From assembly GCA_037176725.1 (NCBI GenBank), contig JAZBRS010000039.1, positions 25,518,001 to 25,582,000 of the forward strand: a stretch of DNA of 64,000 nt, in the 5' to 3' direction. Origin of the DNA: Posidonia oceanica. Taxonomy: Eukaryota > Streptophyta > Magnoliopsida > Alismatales > Posidoniaceae. Below are positions 31,660-43,700 of the stretch, one piece after another. Position numbers and translations under genes: made by a program. The first letter of the stretch is position 1. Each line of letters starts with the position of its first letter. The notes beneath the pieces were generated by a model. It was not told the origin of the DNA, did no database searches, and saw only the letters and a program-made list of their open reading frames with translations.

Positions 31660-33177
31660 TTAGCATGTCTATATCATTGAAAAGACCTAGGGCCTAACAC
31701 GAAGCCAGAAAAGGGAGAGATTCCCAAAGCCAATAGGAAGAGGAACACCTGGGGGGACCCATACCTTGTCCTATCTCCACGCACACACTGCACAGGAAGG
31801 TAAGGGAAAAGTAGGCTCGAAGCGGAGGCTTAGAGTACGAACTGCTTGCCAAAGTAACCTAGAAAGCGTCAAGAAAAGACGGTGGCAAAAACCGCCCAAA
31901 CAGAGAGGAAAGAAGGCAGCAAAGAAGCTGTCCAAGTAAGGAATAAACGAAAGGAGACAGTAAAAGAAATTGTCCAACTAAAAGAGGTCAGCAAAGAACT
32001 GTCCAAAGAGCGGAAAACAGCATGACAATGGCTGTCTATGCATATAAAAGCTTAAACCATAGAAAGACGCATTAAGGACTAGAGAAAGGCAAACAGGAAT
32101 CAAGACCTAAGCCAAAATCGAGAGTTTACTATATTCCGAAGCTTCCCCTGTCCTATTCTCAGGCAAGGAGTAAGCAACCTCAGGTGGTCAAGGACTGAAA
32201 AGGCCCAGGGGGTAGCAACCCAAGTAACGACTCGTGAGTGAACCAAAGTCTTTAAAAGGGTGCAGGCATGGCCCAAGGGACACGTCCACAAATGTAGGGC
32301 CCACTCATTTGGTTGAAGCAGACCCCGAGGCTAATGCTTAAGGTAGGTACTCATCTTTCCTCATTAGAAAACCCCAAAATCCAAAAAAATCATATAACCC
32401 AAAAATCCAAAAAAAATCATATAACCCAAAAACCCAAAAAAAATCACATAACCCAAAACACCAAAAAAATTACAAAACCTAGAAAAAAAATCAAGACATC
32501 CAACTTACCTACAAGTGAGAACTTAGTAAGTAGGAAAACTGGAATTGATCTGGCCGATGATGCAACCATCAACTCACCAGGATTCGGAGTTAGCGTCCTA
32601 CTCAAGCGTGTCTCACGGCTTGGGTGCGCTCTCTCAACAAAGACATTACTCGCATAATGATCTTTAGAGCATCCACGGATGACTCATAATCAGCATCTAC
32701 TGGGCTCTGATTTCCATCTCTTTAGCTAAGGCCAGAAATTAATTCCCTCCACCAATTTTAAAATAAGCATGCTTTCTTTGCATTAACATCTGTTATGCCC
32801 TTTTGTTAGTTAATTAACTTAGCCTAAACCTTTTCATTTGACATATCTTCTTTTTAATTAATTAGTCAACTTAGCCAAATCTTTTGCCAAGGAAGGTATG
32901 CTCATTGATTACTAACAAGATGAGTAAGCATGTGTAGGAAACAAAGCGAAACAAAAAAAAAACCTTTCATATGAATATTCACAAGTACAGACTCTGGCAA
33001 AAGGAAAGTACAGACTCTGACAAAAAGAAAGGTATAAGCTCAATGGCCAGACTCGCCACTACCCTCACGTCCGCCGCCTAGAGGCCTCGGCACAGGCTGC
33101 GCCACAGAAGACGTCACTTCGCTCTGGATTCGAGATGCCCTTAGTATAGAGCGAACCATCTCAAGATGGGGAGAAGA
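31660..33177 (+). other. Non-coding stretch after element A integrase
   Basis: No convincing gene. It contains a short tandem repeat (32372-32475) and AT-rich sequence up to the 3' end of the antisense PMD gene. It would be the shared 3' side of the convergent integrase and PMD genes. Confidence 0.6.
32372..32475 (+). repeat. 27-bp tandem repeat, about 3.5 units
   Basis: Variants of CCAAAAAAATCATATAACC; CATATAACCC or CACATAACCC at 32391, 32418 and 32445. The period is a multiple of three, which explains the repetitive open frame across it. Confidence 0.85.
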
Positions 33178-36100
33178 TCATGCCCTCGAAATCTGCTCAG
33201 TTGTCAAAGCCCTAGAATGCCTAGACCCCGCAGGAGCTGCGGCAATAGGGGCCGGTATCAAACCAGCTATATCAGAACTGGGAAGAACTGTCGCGACTGC
33301 CATCTCCGTTTGCATCAGTCGCGCCTCCATGTCCCGCAGCTGCTGTGCCCGAAAGTCACTTAACTGCAACAAGGAACAGCAAACCAAAGAGTCAAAGTAG
33401 TTTATCAGCAAAGAAAGGCAGAAAGACTAGCTACAGCTAAAGTATTAAAGTAGAACAGAAATACCCTTCTCATGGAGGAAGCCTCAAACTGAACCCTAGC
33501 CATGGCTGCATCAGATGCAGCCACACAGCCACACGGGCCTCCAACTCCTAGACGCGGCTATCATGCTCCTGCTCCACCTGATTGAGGCACCCCTGTAGCT
33601 CCTCGGCACGCCCCAAGGCATCGTCTAGTTGGCTCTGAGTGGGATCGGTGGCCGGAGGTGTATGTATCAAATCCATCATCGCCTGAATCTACACGATGAA
33701 GCTATATGAGTAAGAGAATAGGTATTTACAAGTACTTGAAGCAAGAAAAGTGCGGTAGTACCTCTGAATCACGAGCCTGGACTGCCTCAGCAAGTATGCC
33801 CTCGGCACGAAAAGCAGCTGGACTTGTAGTGGCAGTAGGGACAGGCTCTGCACTTGTTGAAGCACCCTCGGCCTGTATTAAAGCAAAGACAAAAATTAGA
33901 CAAGCAGAAACAGGCACAAACAACTAAAAAGGGGAAACTAGACTCACTCATGCTCGAAGCTCGTCCATCTGGGACAGGAGCTCGTCCCTCTCCTGCACCA
34001 GCTTTGCCACTCTCAAGGAGTGCTGCTCCTGCTGAGTCCTGAACGCCTCAGTCATCCCCTCTGAAGCATCCATCTGCGCAAACGAGGGAGATCCGTAAGC
34101 GAATGAATAAGTAAAGGAGCAATAAAATAACACAACACCAAAAGGGATTGCTTACCAACTCCTCAATGCGGCTGCGGGCAATCGCCAACTCGTGACGAAG
34201 GTCGCCAATGCTTACACTAGGACCAACGCCCATCAGTACGTTGGAGTGACCTTGAAAGATGGCACGGTGGAAGACAATCAAATGGCCGAACTGAGAATCA
34301 AACTAGGTCCTCCACGCCGCCTCCGTCTCTACAGAACCATCAGAAAGGGGCGCTGTGCCACCCGAGCGCTAGTTCTCGAGCTGCTCTCCAAACCGCTGAG
34401 GAGTATCAGTCCGACCTCCCCAAATGGATCCCCGAGAGCAATCCGTAGGACCTGACACCAGAACAACCTGCCGAAGGCCGAACTGTCGCAGGACACGGCC
34501 CATCTGGCTGTAGTGACACCGAAAGAGGCTAAAGAGCCAGCACTCCCGAAAGAACAAGTGGGAACCGCGCACCACGGGCTCCTCATCAGCATGCTCACCC
34601 TCGGAGTAGGGTCTCCAGACAACCTGCAAGCATAAATCAATCAGAAACCAGTAAACTATGCAGGGAAAGAGGAGTCTAAGCACTGAAACTCACCCACTCC
34701 TCTAGGAGGATCTCTAACAGGAAGCGGCCCAGATGCCTCACAGGGCGAAGCCGCTCCGGAGCCAACGGCATATCACTCCATCGTCGAGCCCGGGGAAATT
34801 CGACAGGACCGTTTCCTGGGACTCCGGGTCGGAGGTACACAAAGTGCTCAAAGATCTAAGTCTGTCACACAAAGCAACAGCTCAAAGTCAGAAGCAGGCA
34901 ATTAAACAGAGGACAAGCTAATAAGTAAAGCACAAACTTGAAAAAGGGGCAGACAGCCCGAAAGAGAGCAGGTCTAGCCCGCAGCAAAGGACTACAGCCG
35001 AGAGATCAAATAGACCAATACGGTTGAACCCCCGGAGTATCTACCAATCCTCTCCACATGTAGAAGGAGAGGAGCAAAACCGGCATGCAGCATCTATGAA
35101 GATGTGCCGAAAAAGAGTCTATGAAATAGAATGGACAAAAAGAGCCGTAGCTGCTGATCCGCTATGTCCGGGGTCACCTCGTCAACAAGAAGAAGGTCGT
35201 CCAGTCGGTCCTTCAGCCACTTGACGTTGACGCGTGTATGGAAACGACTAGAAGGGGGAGGTTGCGCACCATAATAGGCCTCTAGCGCGTCACCATAGCA
35301 GGCCTGCAAAGGCGCCACCACGGGCTTTCCGTCAACCCTCAAGCCCACCAACCGAACGACGTCCTCCAGGGTAATCATCATCTCGCCCACGCGAAAGATG
35401 AAGCTGCCGGAACTCCTGTTGTACCTCTCAGCAAAAGAAACCAGAAGTCCAAGGTGAATCTCAAAGGGCATGATCTCCAAGAAATGGCCGAAGCCCATCC
35501 CCGCAAGTCTCGCTCGCTGGAACTCTGGGAGGTTGGTGTACTATAAGTCCTCCCAGCTAGAGCACGTTCGGCTCGACAATGGCATCTGGCATAAAAGAAA
35601 ACAATAACGACATTAGTAACTTAATAACAATCAAGCAAAGTAACTTAATAAAAGCCAAAAACACATAAAATAACCTCACCTGTCCTAGCTTTGCGAGCTC
35701 TATCGCTGTACGGGCTCTCCTAGGAGGAGAAGGGACTGCACCTGAATTAGGGACACCCTTGTCGCCACCACCAACCTCAGGCTGGATAGGAGATGGCGCA
35801 CATGGACGCCTCGCCCGAAGCTTGCGGGGACGAGAGGAGCTCGCCTCAGCAGTGGAAGGACTGGCCTCGTCCCTCCCTGTCTCAGCCTCCTCGTCAGAAG
35901 CCCTAAAATGGTGTCACAAGCAGAGCATAGTCTGTTAAAGTCATTAATAATCTCCTTAATCGTTTCTCTGAACATTAAGTAATCCGCACAAACAACTAAA
36001 AAAGAGAAAGGAAAACTTAAGACATCACTTTAGTTAACCAACTTAAACTTAAAATCCTTAAAGTTAATCCCTTTAAATTGATCCTTAAAATTCAACTTTT

Positions 36101-37356
36101 AAAATTCAACTTTAAAAATTCAACTTAAATTCAACTTTAATTCGACTTTTAAATCCATCTTTTTAAATCCATCTTTTAAATCCATCTTTTAAAATCCATC
36201 TTTTAAAATCAATCTTTAAAAGTCCATCTTTTAAATCCATCCTTTGAAATCAATCTTTAAAAGTCCATCTTTAAAATCCACCTTTAAAAGTTCATCCTTT
36301 TAAAGTTCTAAAAAAGGTCATCTTTAAACCCCAACTTTAATATCCTAACTTTAAAATTCAAAAATTAAAAATCCAACTCTAAACCAACTTAAACCTTTCA
36401 CTAATCCATTTAGGTAACAAAAATACCATTGAATCCCTTTACATGTTTAAATCCCAAAGTCAAATCCCCCACATTTAAAAATTCCAAAAATTAATGTAAA
36501 TTCCATAAAATCTTTTAAATTTTTGGAAAAAATTCGCCATAACCTCCCCTATAATTTCAACTAAAAAATTTTATTGTCCTGCAAATCAACAACATACATA
36601 CATATTTCCACAAAAAAGACTGAATAAACATTCAAATCTCCATAAAAATGGATTTCCATTCACATTTCACACAAAAATTTCCATTCACATCAAAATTTCC
36701 ATTTCCCTTTCATATTCACATCAAAAATTTATAATTGAATTTAAAGCTTCCACAACTAAACCGAATTTAAAATCTAAAACTCCACAATTAAAACTTAAAA
36801 TTCAAATTTTTCCATAATTAAAAACAGAATCAACAGAACTAACAACATAATTTAATAACGGAATCAATTAAACTTAAAGAAAACAGAACTTAAAAATAGA
36901 TTTAAAAATAGAATTAATTAAGTTAAAATAGAATTAATTAAACAAAATTAATTAAACTAAATTAATTAAAAACAGAATTAATTAAAAATAGAATTAAACT
37001 AAAAACAGAAAACTGAATTTTTAAACAAAAAAACTGAATTTTTAAAAAAACTAGATTTTAGTTAAACTAAAACTGAAATAAAATTTCTATAATAAACCTA
37101 AATCTAAAACCTAAAATTTCCATGGAATTCATAAATTTAATTCTCCTAATTACATTCATAATTCAAAAATAGAAAAATAAATCCCCAAAAGCCTCTACTG
37201 CCCGTACCCATTCCTTCCACTCCGGCCCGTTGATGCTCGATAGCAAGGAAGAGGAAGAGGAAAGGAAGGAGAAGAGGAAGGAAAAACCTACCTCTGCCGT
37301 CGGCAAGACCCATCGCCTGGGCCACCCGCATTGCCACCTTCATCGCCGCTAGCCAT
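33178..37356 (-). pseudogene. Antisense plant mobile domain (PMD) gene, nine exons, inside element A
   Basis: Exons: 37356-37292, 35902-35680, 35585-34938, 34861-34694, 34623-34156, 34073-33948, 33872-33762, 33688-33465, 33363-33178. All eight introns are GT-AG (one of 1389 nt, the rest 70-101 nt) and the frame continues across every junction. The start is MASGDEGGN; a charged segment follows. The PMD (aminotransferase-like) domain fills exons 3-5: YTNLPEFQRARLAGMGFGHF, GEMMITLEDVVRLVGLRVDG, FPRARRWSD, MGRVLRQFGLRQ. Exons 6-9 look coiled-coil-like (QQEQHSLRVAKLVQERDELL, QQLRDMEARLMQTEM). Stops: 35543, 35096, 34994, 34976, 34858, 34371, 34305, 33950 and 33550, mostly TAG from CAG or TGG; an 8-bp duplication (GTGTGGCT) breaks exon 8. 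PMD proteins act in silencing in Arabidopsis (MAIN, MAIL1) and also occur in transposons. Confidence 0.8.
35990..37140 (-). other. AT-rich part of PMD gene intron 1 with short repeats
   Basis: Within the long first intron (37291-35903). About 36130-36300 repeats CCATCTTTTAAAAT-type units, and about 36860-37000 is rich in AATTAATTAAA. No gene is seen. Confidence 0.6.
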
Positions 37357-37920
37357 CAGAGGAAAGAGGAGGAGGGAGGATGATCATGCCGCTTCACCTC
37401 CAGAGCTCGCCAGACGTTGCCACACCATCGGAGGAGGTCGCTGGATGGAGGGGAAATCGCCGGAGGAGGAAGAAAGGTGGAGAAGAAGTATTTGGAAGGT
37501 TTGAAACAAAAGGGGTAACGGTCCAGTTTTGCTAATGGACTCATACCCTGGTCGCCAAAAGAAGAGGCGACTCAATCGGATGCCTCTGTAATCGGCGAAG
37601 GACCTTCAGCTTCTTCGCGCGCCAACCTTCATGCCTCAGTTTGAACCTTCTGAGGAGGTGCGACGCTAGATGCCCTAAAAAGAGGCGACTAGTTCGGGCG
37701 CCACACGGAGCGGCGGCTAACAACGACAGAGGGTTTCATCCATTAATTCCCCTCTAAAACACAAATCTATACATTAACAAATGACAAAACACAATTTAGA
37801 AGCTAAAATGTAATTCAACCCAAACTCAAATTCAAGAATTGAAACATAATTCAACGCAAGCTTGAACTTAAAAACTAAGACATGATTCAACTCAACCTCA
37901 ACTTAAAATTTAAAACATGA
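37357..37920. other. Intergenic region upstream of the antisense PMD gene
   Basis: No gene. Two GGCGACT heptamers (37566, 37684) lie here, upstream of the PMD start on its own strand. No clear TATA box is visible. Confidence 0.4.
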
Positions 37921-39280
37921 TCAGGCATGCATTGCCATGCTCGAGCGATTGAGCCCAAGCATCTTCAGGAATTCCCGCCGATCATCAACATATTTCTGAG
38001 GAGTGGGGCAGCACCATGCATACCACTTCACATACTTTGCCTCCTGGGACTCCCGAGCAGTTGCAGAAAGCTGAGGCGCACTCAGAGACACTCGCCTGCC
38101 GATGTAAACCCAACGTGCTATGTACTCCAGGACCATCCTCTCATCTTGATCACCATCTTCCATGCGAACGCAGATCGGAGGGGTCAGAACTGCATCAGCC
38201 TGGACAACTAGCTCCTGATTCAGCAAACGTGGACAACGATGGATGGGATACAGCACTAACGATGTGGCACCTACCAGGACGAGCTCAAGGTCACAATGAA
38301 CTGTGCTCATCACCCGCGCCTTATGAGCTCCAAGCAGCTTCGGAACAAAGTCAAAATCCTGTAGTGACAAGCGTCCCAGACGAAGAACGCAGTCATGGAA
38401 ACTCAGGCTGACAAAATCTATATCACAACAACAATGAGACATGAACCACCTATGTAGCAGCAGTGGAGAACCGAAGAATTTCCTTGAACAAGAAGCACTG
38501 GTGAGCCCCACCATGGTGTAAGCCAACACAGCAGGAGCCAAGCACAAGTCTAGACGAACAACCGCCAACATCAGGAGATCCACATGGTGAAGATCTATTG
38601 TGAATTTTGCATCTGCAAACAAGGCAAGGCCACCAACTACTACAAACAAGCACTTCCTCAGTTCAGCCTCAGCAAGTTGCTTGGTGCTAAGAACCTCCCA
38701 CAGGCCTCGAAGAAAGAGCCTCCCCGAGTGCATCAAAGCCTTGCTAGCCTCCTGATTCATTGCTAAATACCCACCTTTCTTCCTGGAGCCCACTGTCTCA
38801 ACATAAATGGCGAAGCGATCATCTACCGCTTCAGTAGATTCCACCGCCAATCCAAGCAAAGAGGACACCTCCTCACATGTGATCAACGTCTCCCCACAAG
38901 GAAGATTGAAGGTATTGGAAGAACCATTTTAGAAAGCCATCAAGGCATGCAACAATGGCCAAGGCACAGGCGTGCAAATCAAATCAAGTAGCTTGTCGAA
39001 ACCACTACACCTGAAGAGATGCCTGTTATCCTCTGCTCGATTGATCAAGTCAGCCACCCACGGCAGAGTATATCGGAAAGAATTGTGGAAGTCCGGGCAT
39101 CCTGTGAGGTTCACTACGGCCTAAACAAGCAACCTTCAGAGGCAAAACCACAAAGAAAAGCATGCAAAGACAAAGAGGAGAACATACCTGGTCATCCCGG
39201 ATAGCTTTCATCAAATGATTGGGGATATCAACCACCCTCTTCACTTGGAAGGTCGAAGAAGAGAAGGAAGGAAGCTTCAT
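37921..39280 (-). pseudogene. Second antisense PMD-like gene, two exons, inside element A
   Basis: Exon 1 is 39280-39188 (MKLPSFSSSTFQVKRVVDIP), ending CAG|GTATGT. A 67-nt intron (39187-39121) ends in TTTAG. Exon 2 is 39120-37921 (AVVNLTGCPDFHNSF ...). The frame is kept (31 codons, phase 0). One stop, TAA at 38931-38929, follows HALMAF. After it NTFNLPCGETLITCEEVSSL resembles the start of the PMD/aminotransferase-like fold, and FGSPLLLHRWFMSHC fits the related DUF7745-type domains seen in plant retroelements. It is about 430 codons long and much less damaged than its neighbour. Two GGCGACT heptamers lie upstream (39425, 39453), and the minus strand has GATAAAAG about 60-70 nt before the ATG. 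Assignment to PMD or DUF7745 is by memory of motifs. Confidence 0.65.
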
Positions 39281-40288
39281 GGTCAAGATAAAGGGTTTAC
39301 TTGTGCAGAATGCTTCCTGAAAAGCAAGGACGGCCGTCTTTTATCTCCCCTTATCAAAAGAATCAGGGTTTAAAACGGTTTCTGAATTAAATAAGCCAAG
39401 AGATCGCGCGTCGCCGCAACAAGCGGCGACTAGCATAGCCGCCCAGTCAAGAGGCGACTAACCCATCAGAGCAGACTACTGCAAAGTCGAGGTGTGAGCT
39501 CTTGCCTTGAGTTCAAGCACCACTTGCCGCAACCACTGCGAACACTAGACGACACATTGGGTTGGCAAATGAAGGGTTCACTCCCTCACCTGGTTCTCTT
39601 TGCACGAAACCTCTTTACTTGCCAAATCGAGCTGTGGGACAACGGTCCTTTCCAAAGAGTGCTGGTCACACTCAAGGATGGAAAACACTTGACCACAACG
39701 AATTGTATTCATTCATTTTGCATATGTCCATATGGTTTCGGACCAACCGTACCCCGCCGGCCTAACCTAGCATATGGACCATTCATTGCATCGCGTGTTG
39801 ACCTAGCATTATCATCGTGTGTTTGAATCATGCATCCATGCATCTTCTCATATCATTGGAAGTGGAGCACGGATGGAGCATTGTTCTTCAAGAGTGTTAG
39901 AAACCCTTTAGGTATATGATTCTCCTAGAACCAAGCCAGTTCATATGTATCCTCTTATCAATTCCAATCTGAGTGAAGTCTTAAACAAGATGTCACACTT
40001 TCCTTTCGATCGTGCCGGAATAACATCCCGTGATTTCCTCCTTAGTGCTTGCCCCATTGGAACACACATGGTTGACCTGGTCTTGACTTCGGCTGCGACA
40101 TAAGATCCGAAACCGACTTGACCCCTCCATGCCTGAGTCTCCAATTTGATGGCAATTTAAACCCTCTTTTTATCTTTCCTTTGGCTACTTCAGTGGCAAA
40201 TTGTTTGAGATGGACCTCCCCTTTTTACGAAATGCTCAATAGGACATCGTTCTTGCCTTGGACCCGATCTTGTCCCAAGATCAACTCC
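39281..40288 (+). other. Element A 3' untranslated region
   Basis: No gene or clear repeat beyond the two GGCGACT motifs. It ends at the polypurine tract. Confidence 0.5.
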
Positions 40289-40301
40289 AAGGAGGGGCAT
40301 C
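40289..40301 (+). promoter_or_regulatory. Polypurine tract of element A
   Basis: AAGGAGGGGCATC directly precedes the 3' LTR start TGTAGATATCC. It shares the core GGAGGGGCATC with element B. Confidence 0.8.
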
Positions 40302-40779
40302 TGTAGATATCCTATTTTCACATTTCTGAGAGCTCTTCTGAGGATAGAAACCTTGAGCCACCCCAAATCTCGTGCCTAAGTTTTGATAACACATCTTCCA
40401 GATATTCCTTGACTTCTCTAAAGCATCACTTGATCCTACCTTGACTCAGGTTGTTGGCTGTGGCAGAGCTAACTCACTCAGGCTCGTGGCAAGTCCAAGT
40501 ACCCTGGGTATCCTTCATTTCTACTTAGATTCATAGTAGATTTGAGTTAACAGAGATGCCTCCTTGATTTCATAGACTATCTGTAGTTTCTCGGCCTTCT
40601 ATCTTGTTTCCTCTGACCAAAACTCAGGAAAAGGGCTAGAAATAACCTAAGCTTGAAAGTAGCCAGTTAGGGAGGCGACTCAGCTAGTTGCCTCCTAGAG
40701 AGCCGACTAGGCCCGTCGCCCATTGCCCAGTTGACTACTTCAGAAGCCGGCACTAGAGGCGGCTCAGCTAGAAGCCATC
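40302..40779 (+). repeat. Element A 3' LTR, truncated by element C
   Basis: Matches 1931-2408 with about 29 differences. It stops where element C begins (TGTTGACACCCC at 40780); the remainder must lie to the right of C, outside the window. The last five bases, CCATC (40775-40779), should recur there as C's target duplication. Confidence 0.9.
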
Positions 40780-43700
40780 TGTTGACACCCCATATTGACA
40801 GGCTTGAATCAATTGGAATCTTCTGGTGACTTCTGGATCCAAACCTAGGTCAAAACTACACAATCCTTTTCATCTTACCCTTCAAAACAAGCCTAAACTT
40901 GACCTAAGCTTACACCCCTGTTCCTAGCCCAAAACTTACCCAAAAACCATAGGAAAACCCATCACCCCCTACTTAGCAAACCTACCCAAACACTTAGAAA
41001 CTTCCAACCCAAAACCACTCCCAAAAACCCTAGAAAACCTAGGTAAAACTACCCTTTTTCTACACCTCAAAATCCTTCCAAAACTTTATCAAAACTAAGC
41101 CAAAGCCCTAGGAGCAACATTAGAGACCCTAGGCTACGCATTCCCCAAATTTTGCCCCTTTTCAAAACCTTTAAACCCTCCATTTACTCCAATTATCCAT
41201 TTCTCTCTCTTGGATTATTCTTTTCTCTCTCCTCTCTCTCCTGATTATCCTCCTTCTTTTCCCCCCTTTCTCTCTCTTTTTCTTGCCTGACTATGGGCCC
41301 CCTTTGTGCTTCCATTTGTTCTCAATCTTATTCCTATTTTTATCTTATTTTTAGCATTTTCTTTGACCTACAAAATTATTTTCTTTCAAACCCCTCTCTT
41401 TCCTCTTTACTCCTCCATTTCTCCCTTTTCCTCTTCCTTTTCCTTTTCTTTTCCTTTCCTTTACTAAATCCCTAAAAAATCCTTAAAAACCTCTAAAACA
41501 AAAGGAAAACAAACCAAAACCCTAAGAAAAATAATTAAAAACATTAAACAAACAATTAAAAACCTAAACCTAACTAAATCTAGCTAAAATGGAAAATCAA
41601 GAATGCAACTTAAAAAATGCAAAACAAACAAAAGAAAAATGCTGTAAAATCAAGGAAAAGACCAAAATGTAATCAAAACAAGTGAAAGTAAAATCCTATT
41701 AGAAAAACAATTAAGAAAACAAATCCTAAAAGAAAGAAAACACTTAAGAAATACTAAGGTTAGTAATTAAGGAAAAACTTAAATTTAACAACTCTAAAAG
41801 AGAAAAATTGAAAACTTAATTAAAAAATAAAAACAAGCAATCAAAATTTAAAAACACTTAGCTAGAAACTTAACAAGAAGACCTAACAAAAAAAAATATA
41901 TTAAAAGAACTTAACAAACAAAAATCAAAAAAGAAACACAAATCACAGAAGACTTAAGAAAGAAAGACTAAAATCCAAAAATCTAAAACCGACTCTAATT
42001 AATTTAAAAACAAACTTAAAAAATTCTAATTAACATCCCAAGTACTTAACAAGAAAAACATAATTAAAAAACAACTTAAAAGACTTAACAAACTTTTAAT
42101 CAAAATCAAACACAAAACACAACAAAGAAAACCCTAAAAACCCGAATCAAAACTAAAATCTCTCTAAACCTAATTAATTAACCAAAAACAATCGTTAAAA
42201 GGCTTAATCAAAGTCCCAATTTAAAACACAATCACTCTAAAAACTTTTTCTATTTTTATTTTATGTTTATCAATTTTATTTCTTTCTTCTTTTTCTTCCT
42301 CTTCCCTTTCCTTCCTTTTCTCTCTTTCTTTCTATTCTTTTTCCTTCTTTTCTCCTGCTAGGCCTAGTCCGACCCGTCTCCCCTCCTTCCTTCTTTTCTT
42401 TCTTTCTTTTTCTTTTCTTCCGCGCGGCCCGGCCCACGGTCGCCTTCTCCCTCCTTCTTCTGCTTCTTCTTCTTCTTCCTCCATGGTTTTCTCCCGCCAG
42501 TCGACTCCCTCCACCACTTCAAAATTCAACTTCTCTTCTTCCCTCTCGATCCCATCAGCTGCAGCGCCCGGCCTCCTCTCTCGCGTCTTAGCGGCATCTC
42601 CGGGGCATTAATTGCCAGTCACCTCGGCCGCCCTTCCCTCCGCAGCCGCTGCCTCCTGCCGGTGGCAATTCAAAAACCGCCGCGTGTCTCAGTCTTCAAC
42701 AATCGATAAAAACCAACACTTCATTCCCTCCTCTTCGGCCCTTTTTTTCGTCGTCCAAGGGAAAGAGAGCATTCAGAGTCCAGAGAGCCACCCAGAATCC
42801 CCTCCTCTTCCACTGAAATCAAGCCTTCTTCCTCCTTCATTTTCATCCCAACCAGAGCACCCAACTCCCTTCAAACCACCTCCAATTTTCGTCCCCAAAT
42901 CCACCCAGTCCACCACCGTTACAGCCCTCCATTCAGCAGCCACTTCCAACCCAAGACCACCCCTCAGTTCCTCAAAACCCAAAACAGAACCCATCACCTC
43001 CACCTTCCAGAACTCCCTCCTGTTTCGTCCCCAGAATTCCTCCAAACTCCAGCATCCAACTCGCCAGAACTCCACTTTCCAGAACCCCCAAGCCATCAGC
43101 CCGACAACTCTCTACAGGCCAAGACCTCCACAACAAACACCTGTGACCTTTCTTTGCCAGAAAATCACCCCACCTGCAAACTCCACCTACAGGCCCCCCA
43201 TGACCTGACCTAAACCCTTCCACACCATCACCTAACCTCCAGAAGGTCACCTGCAGCTCCCATTTGGCCTGAGGAGCAGTGAACACCTCCCCCCACCTCA
43301 AGCGATTTCTGCAACACCCAAAAATCTGATTCCTTCCATCGGTCTTCAGAGCTCTCGTCTAGGCATCCAGGAAGCATCGGAGGACTCCACGGAACTGATT
43401 CCAATCTTCGCGGGCCATCGACAACGTCCGCAGTTGCCAGACGAGCTTCGTCGGCACCTACAGAGGCAGCCCACGTCGGGGGGACGCTCCAACCAGCAAA
43501 TCAGGTGTTTTTCTTCACCAGTAGATTAGTCTCCCTCCTCTCTTACTTTTCCACCTATTAGACTAGGATCTCTCTCTCTCCTGTGCCGAGTCAACTCCGG
43601 GTCAACTCCGTCTTCTCCGGCGAGCTTCGAGCTCGTCTCGCCGCTCCGGTCTGCAGAACGTCCCTCCAACAGGCGCCCCAACTCCGCCCGGACCCCAGAA

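Larger units (their letters stand above)
1931..40779 (+). mobile_element. Element A: degenerate Ogre/Tat-type Ty3-gypsy retrotransposon with antisense genes
   Basis: The element starts TGTAGATATCC at 1931, and the same LTR start recurs at 40302 after a polypurine tract. The order on the plus strand is 5' LTR, leader, gag, retropepsin-like 1, retropepsin-like 2 with G-patch, RT-RNase H, archaeal-type RNase H, integrase, two antisense PMD-type genes, polypurine tract, 3' LTR. Without the 18.3-kb element B insert it spans about 20.5 kb, in the giant Ogre size range. The 3' LTR is cut at 40779 by element C, so its end and right target duplication are outside the window; the left flank is CGCGT (1926-1930). 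The LTRs differ at about 29 of 478 compared sites. Coding parts hold many stops and several frameshifts, so it is not autonomous now. Confidence 0.9.

Noticed and set aside
33178..39280. Antisense PMD genes as unrelated host genes into which A inserted
   Set aside because: They lie between A's integrase and A's polypurine tract and 3' LTR, so they are inside the element.
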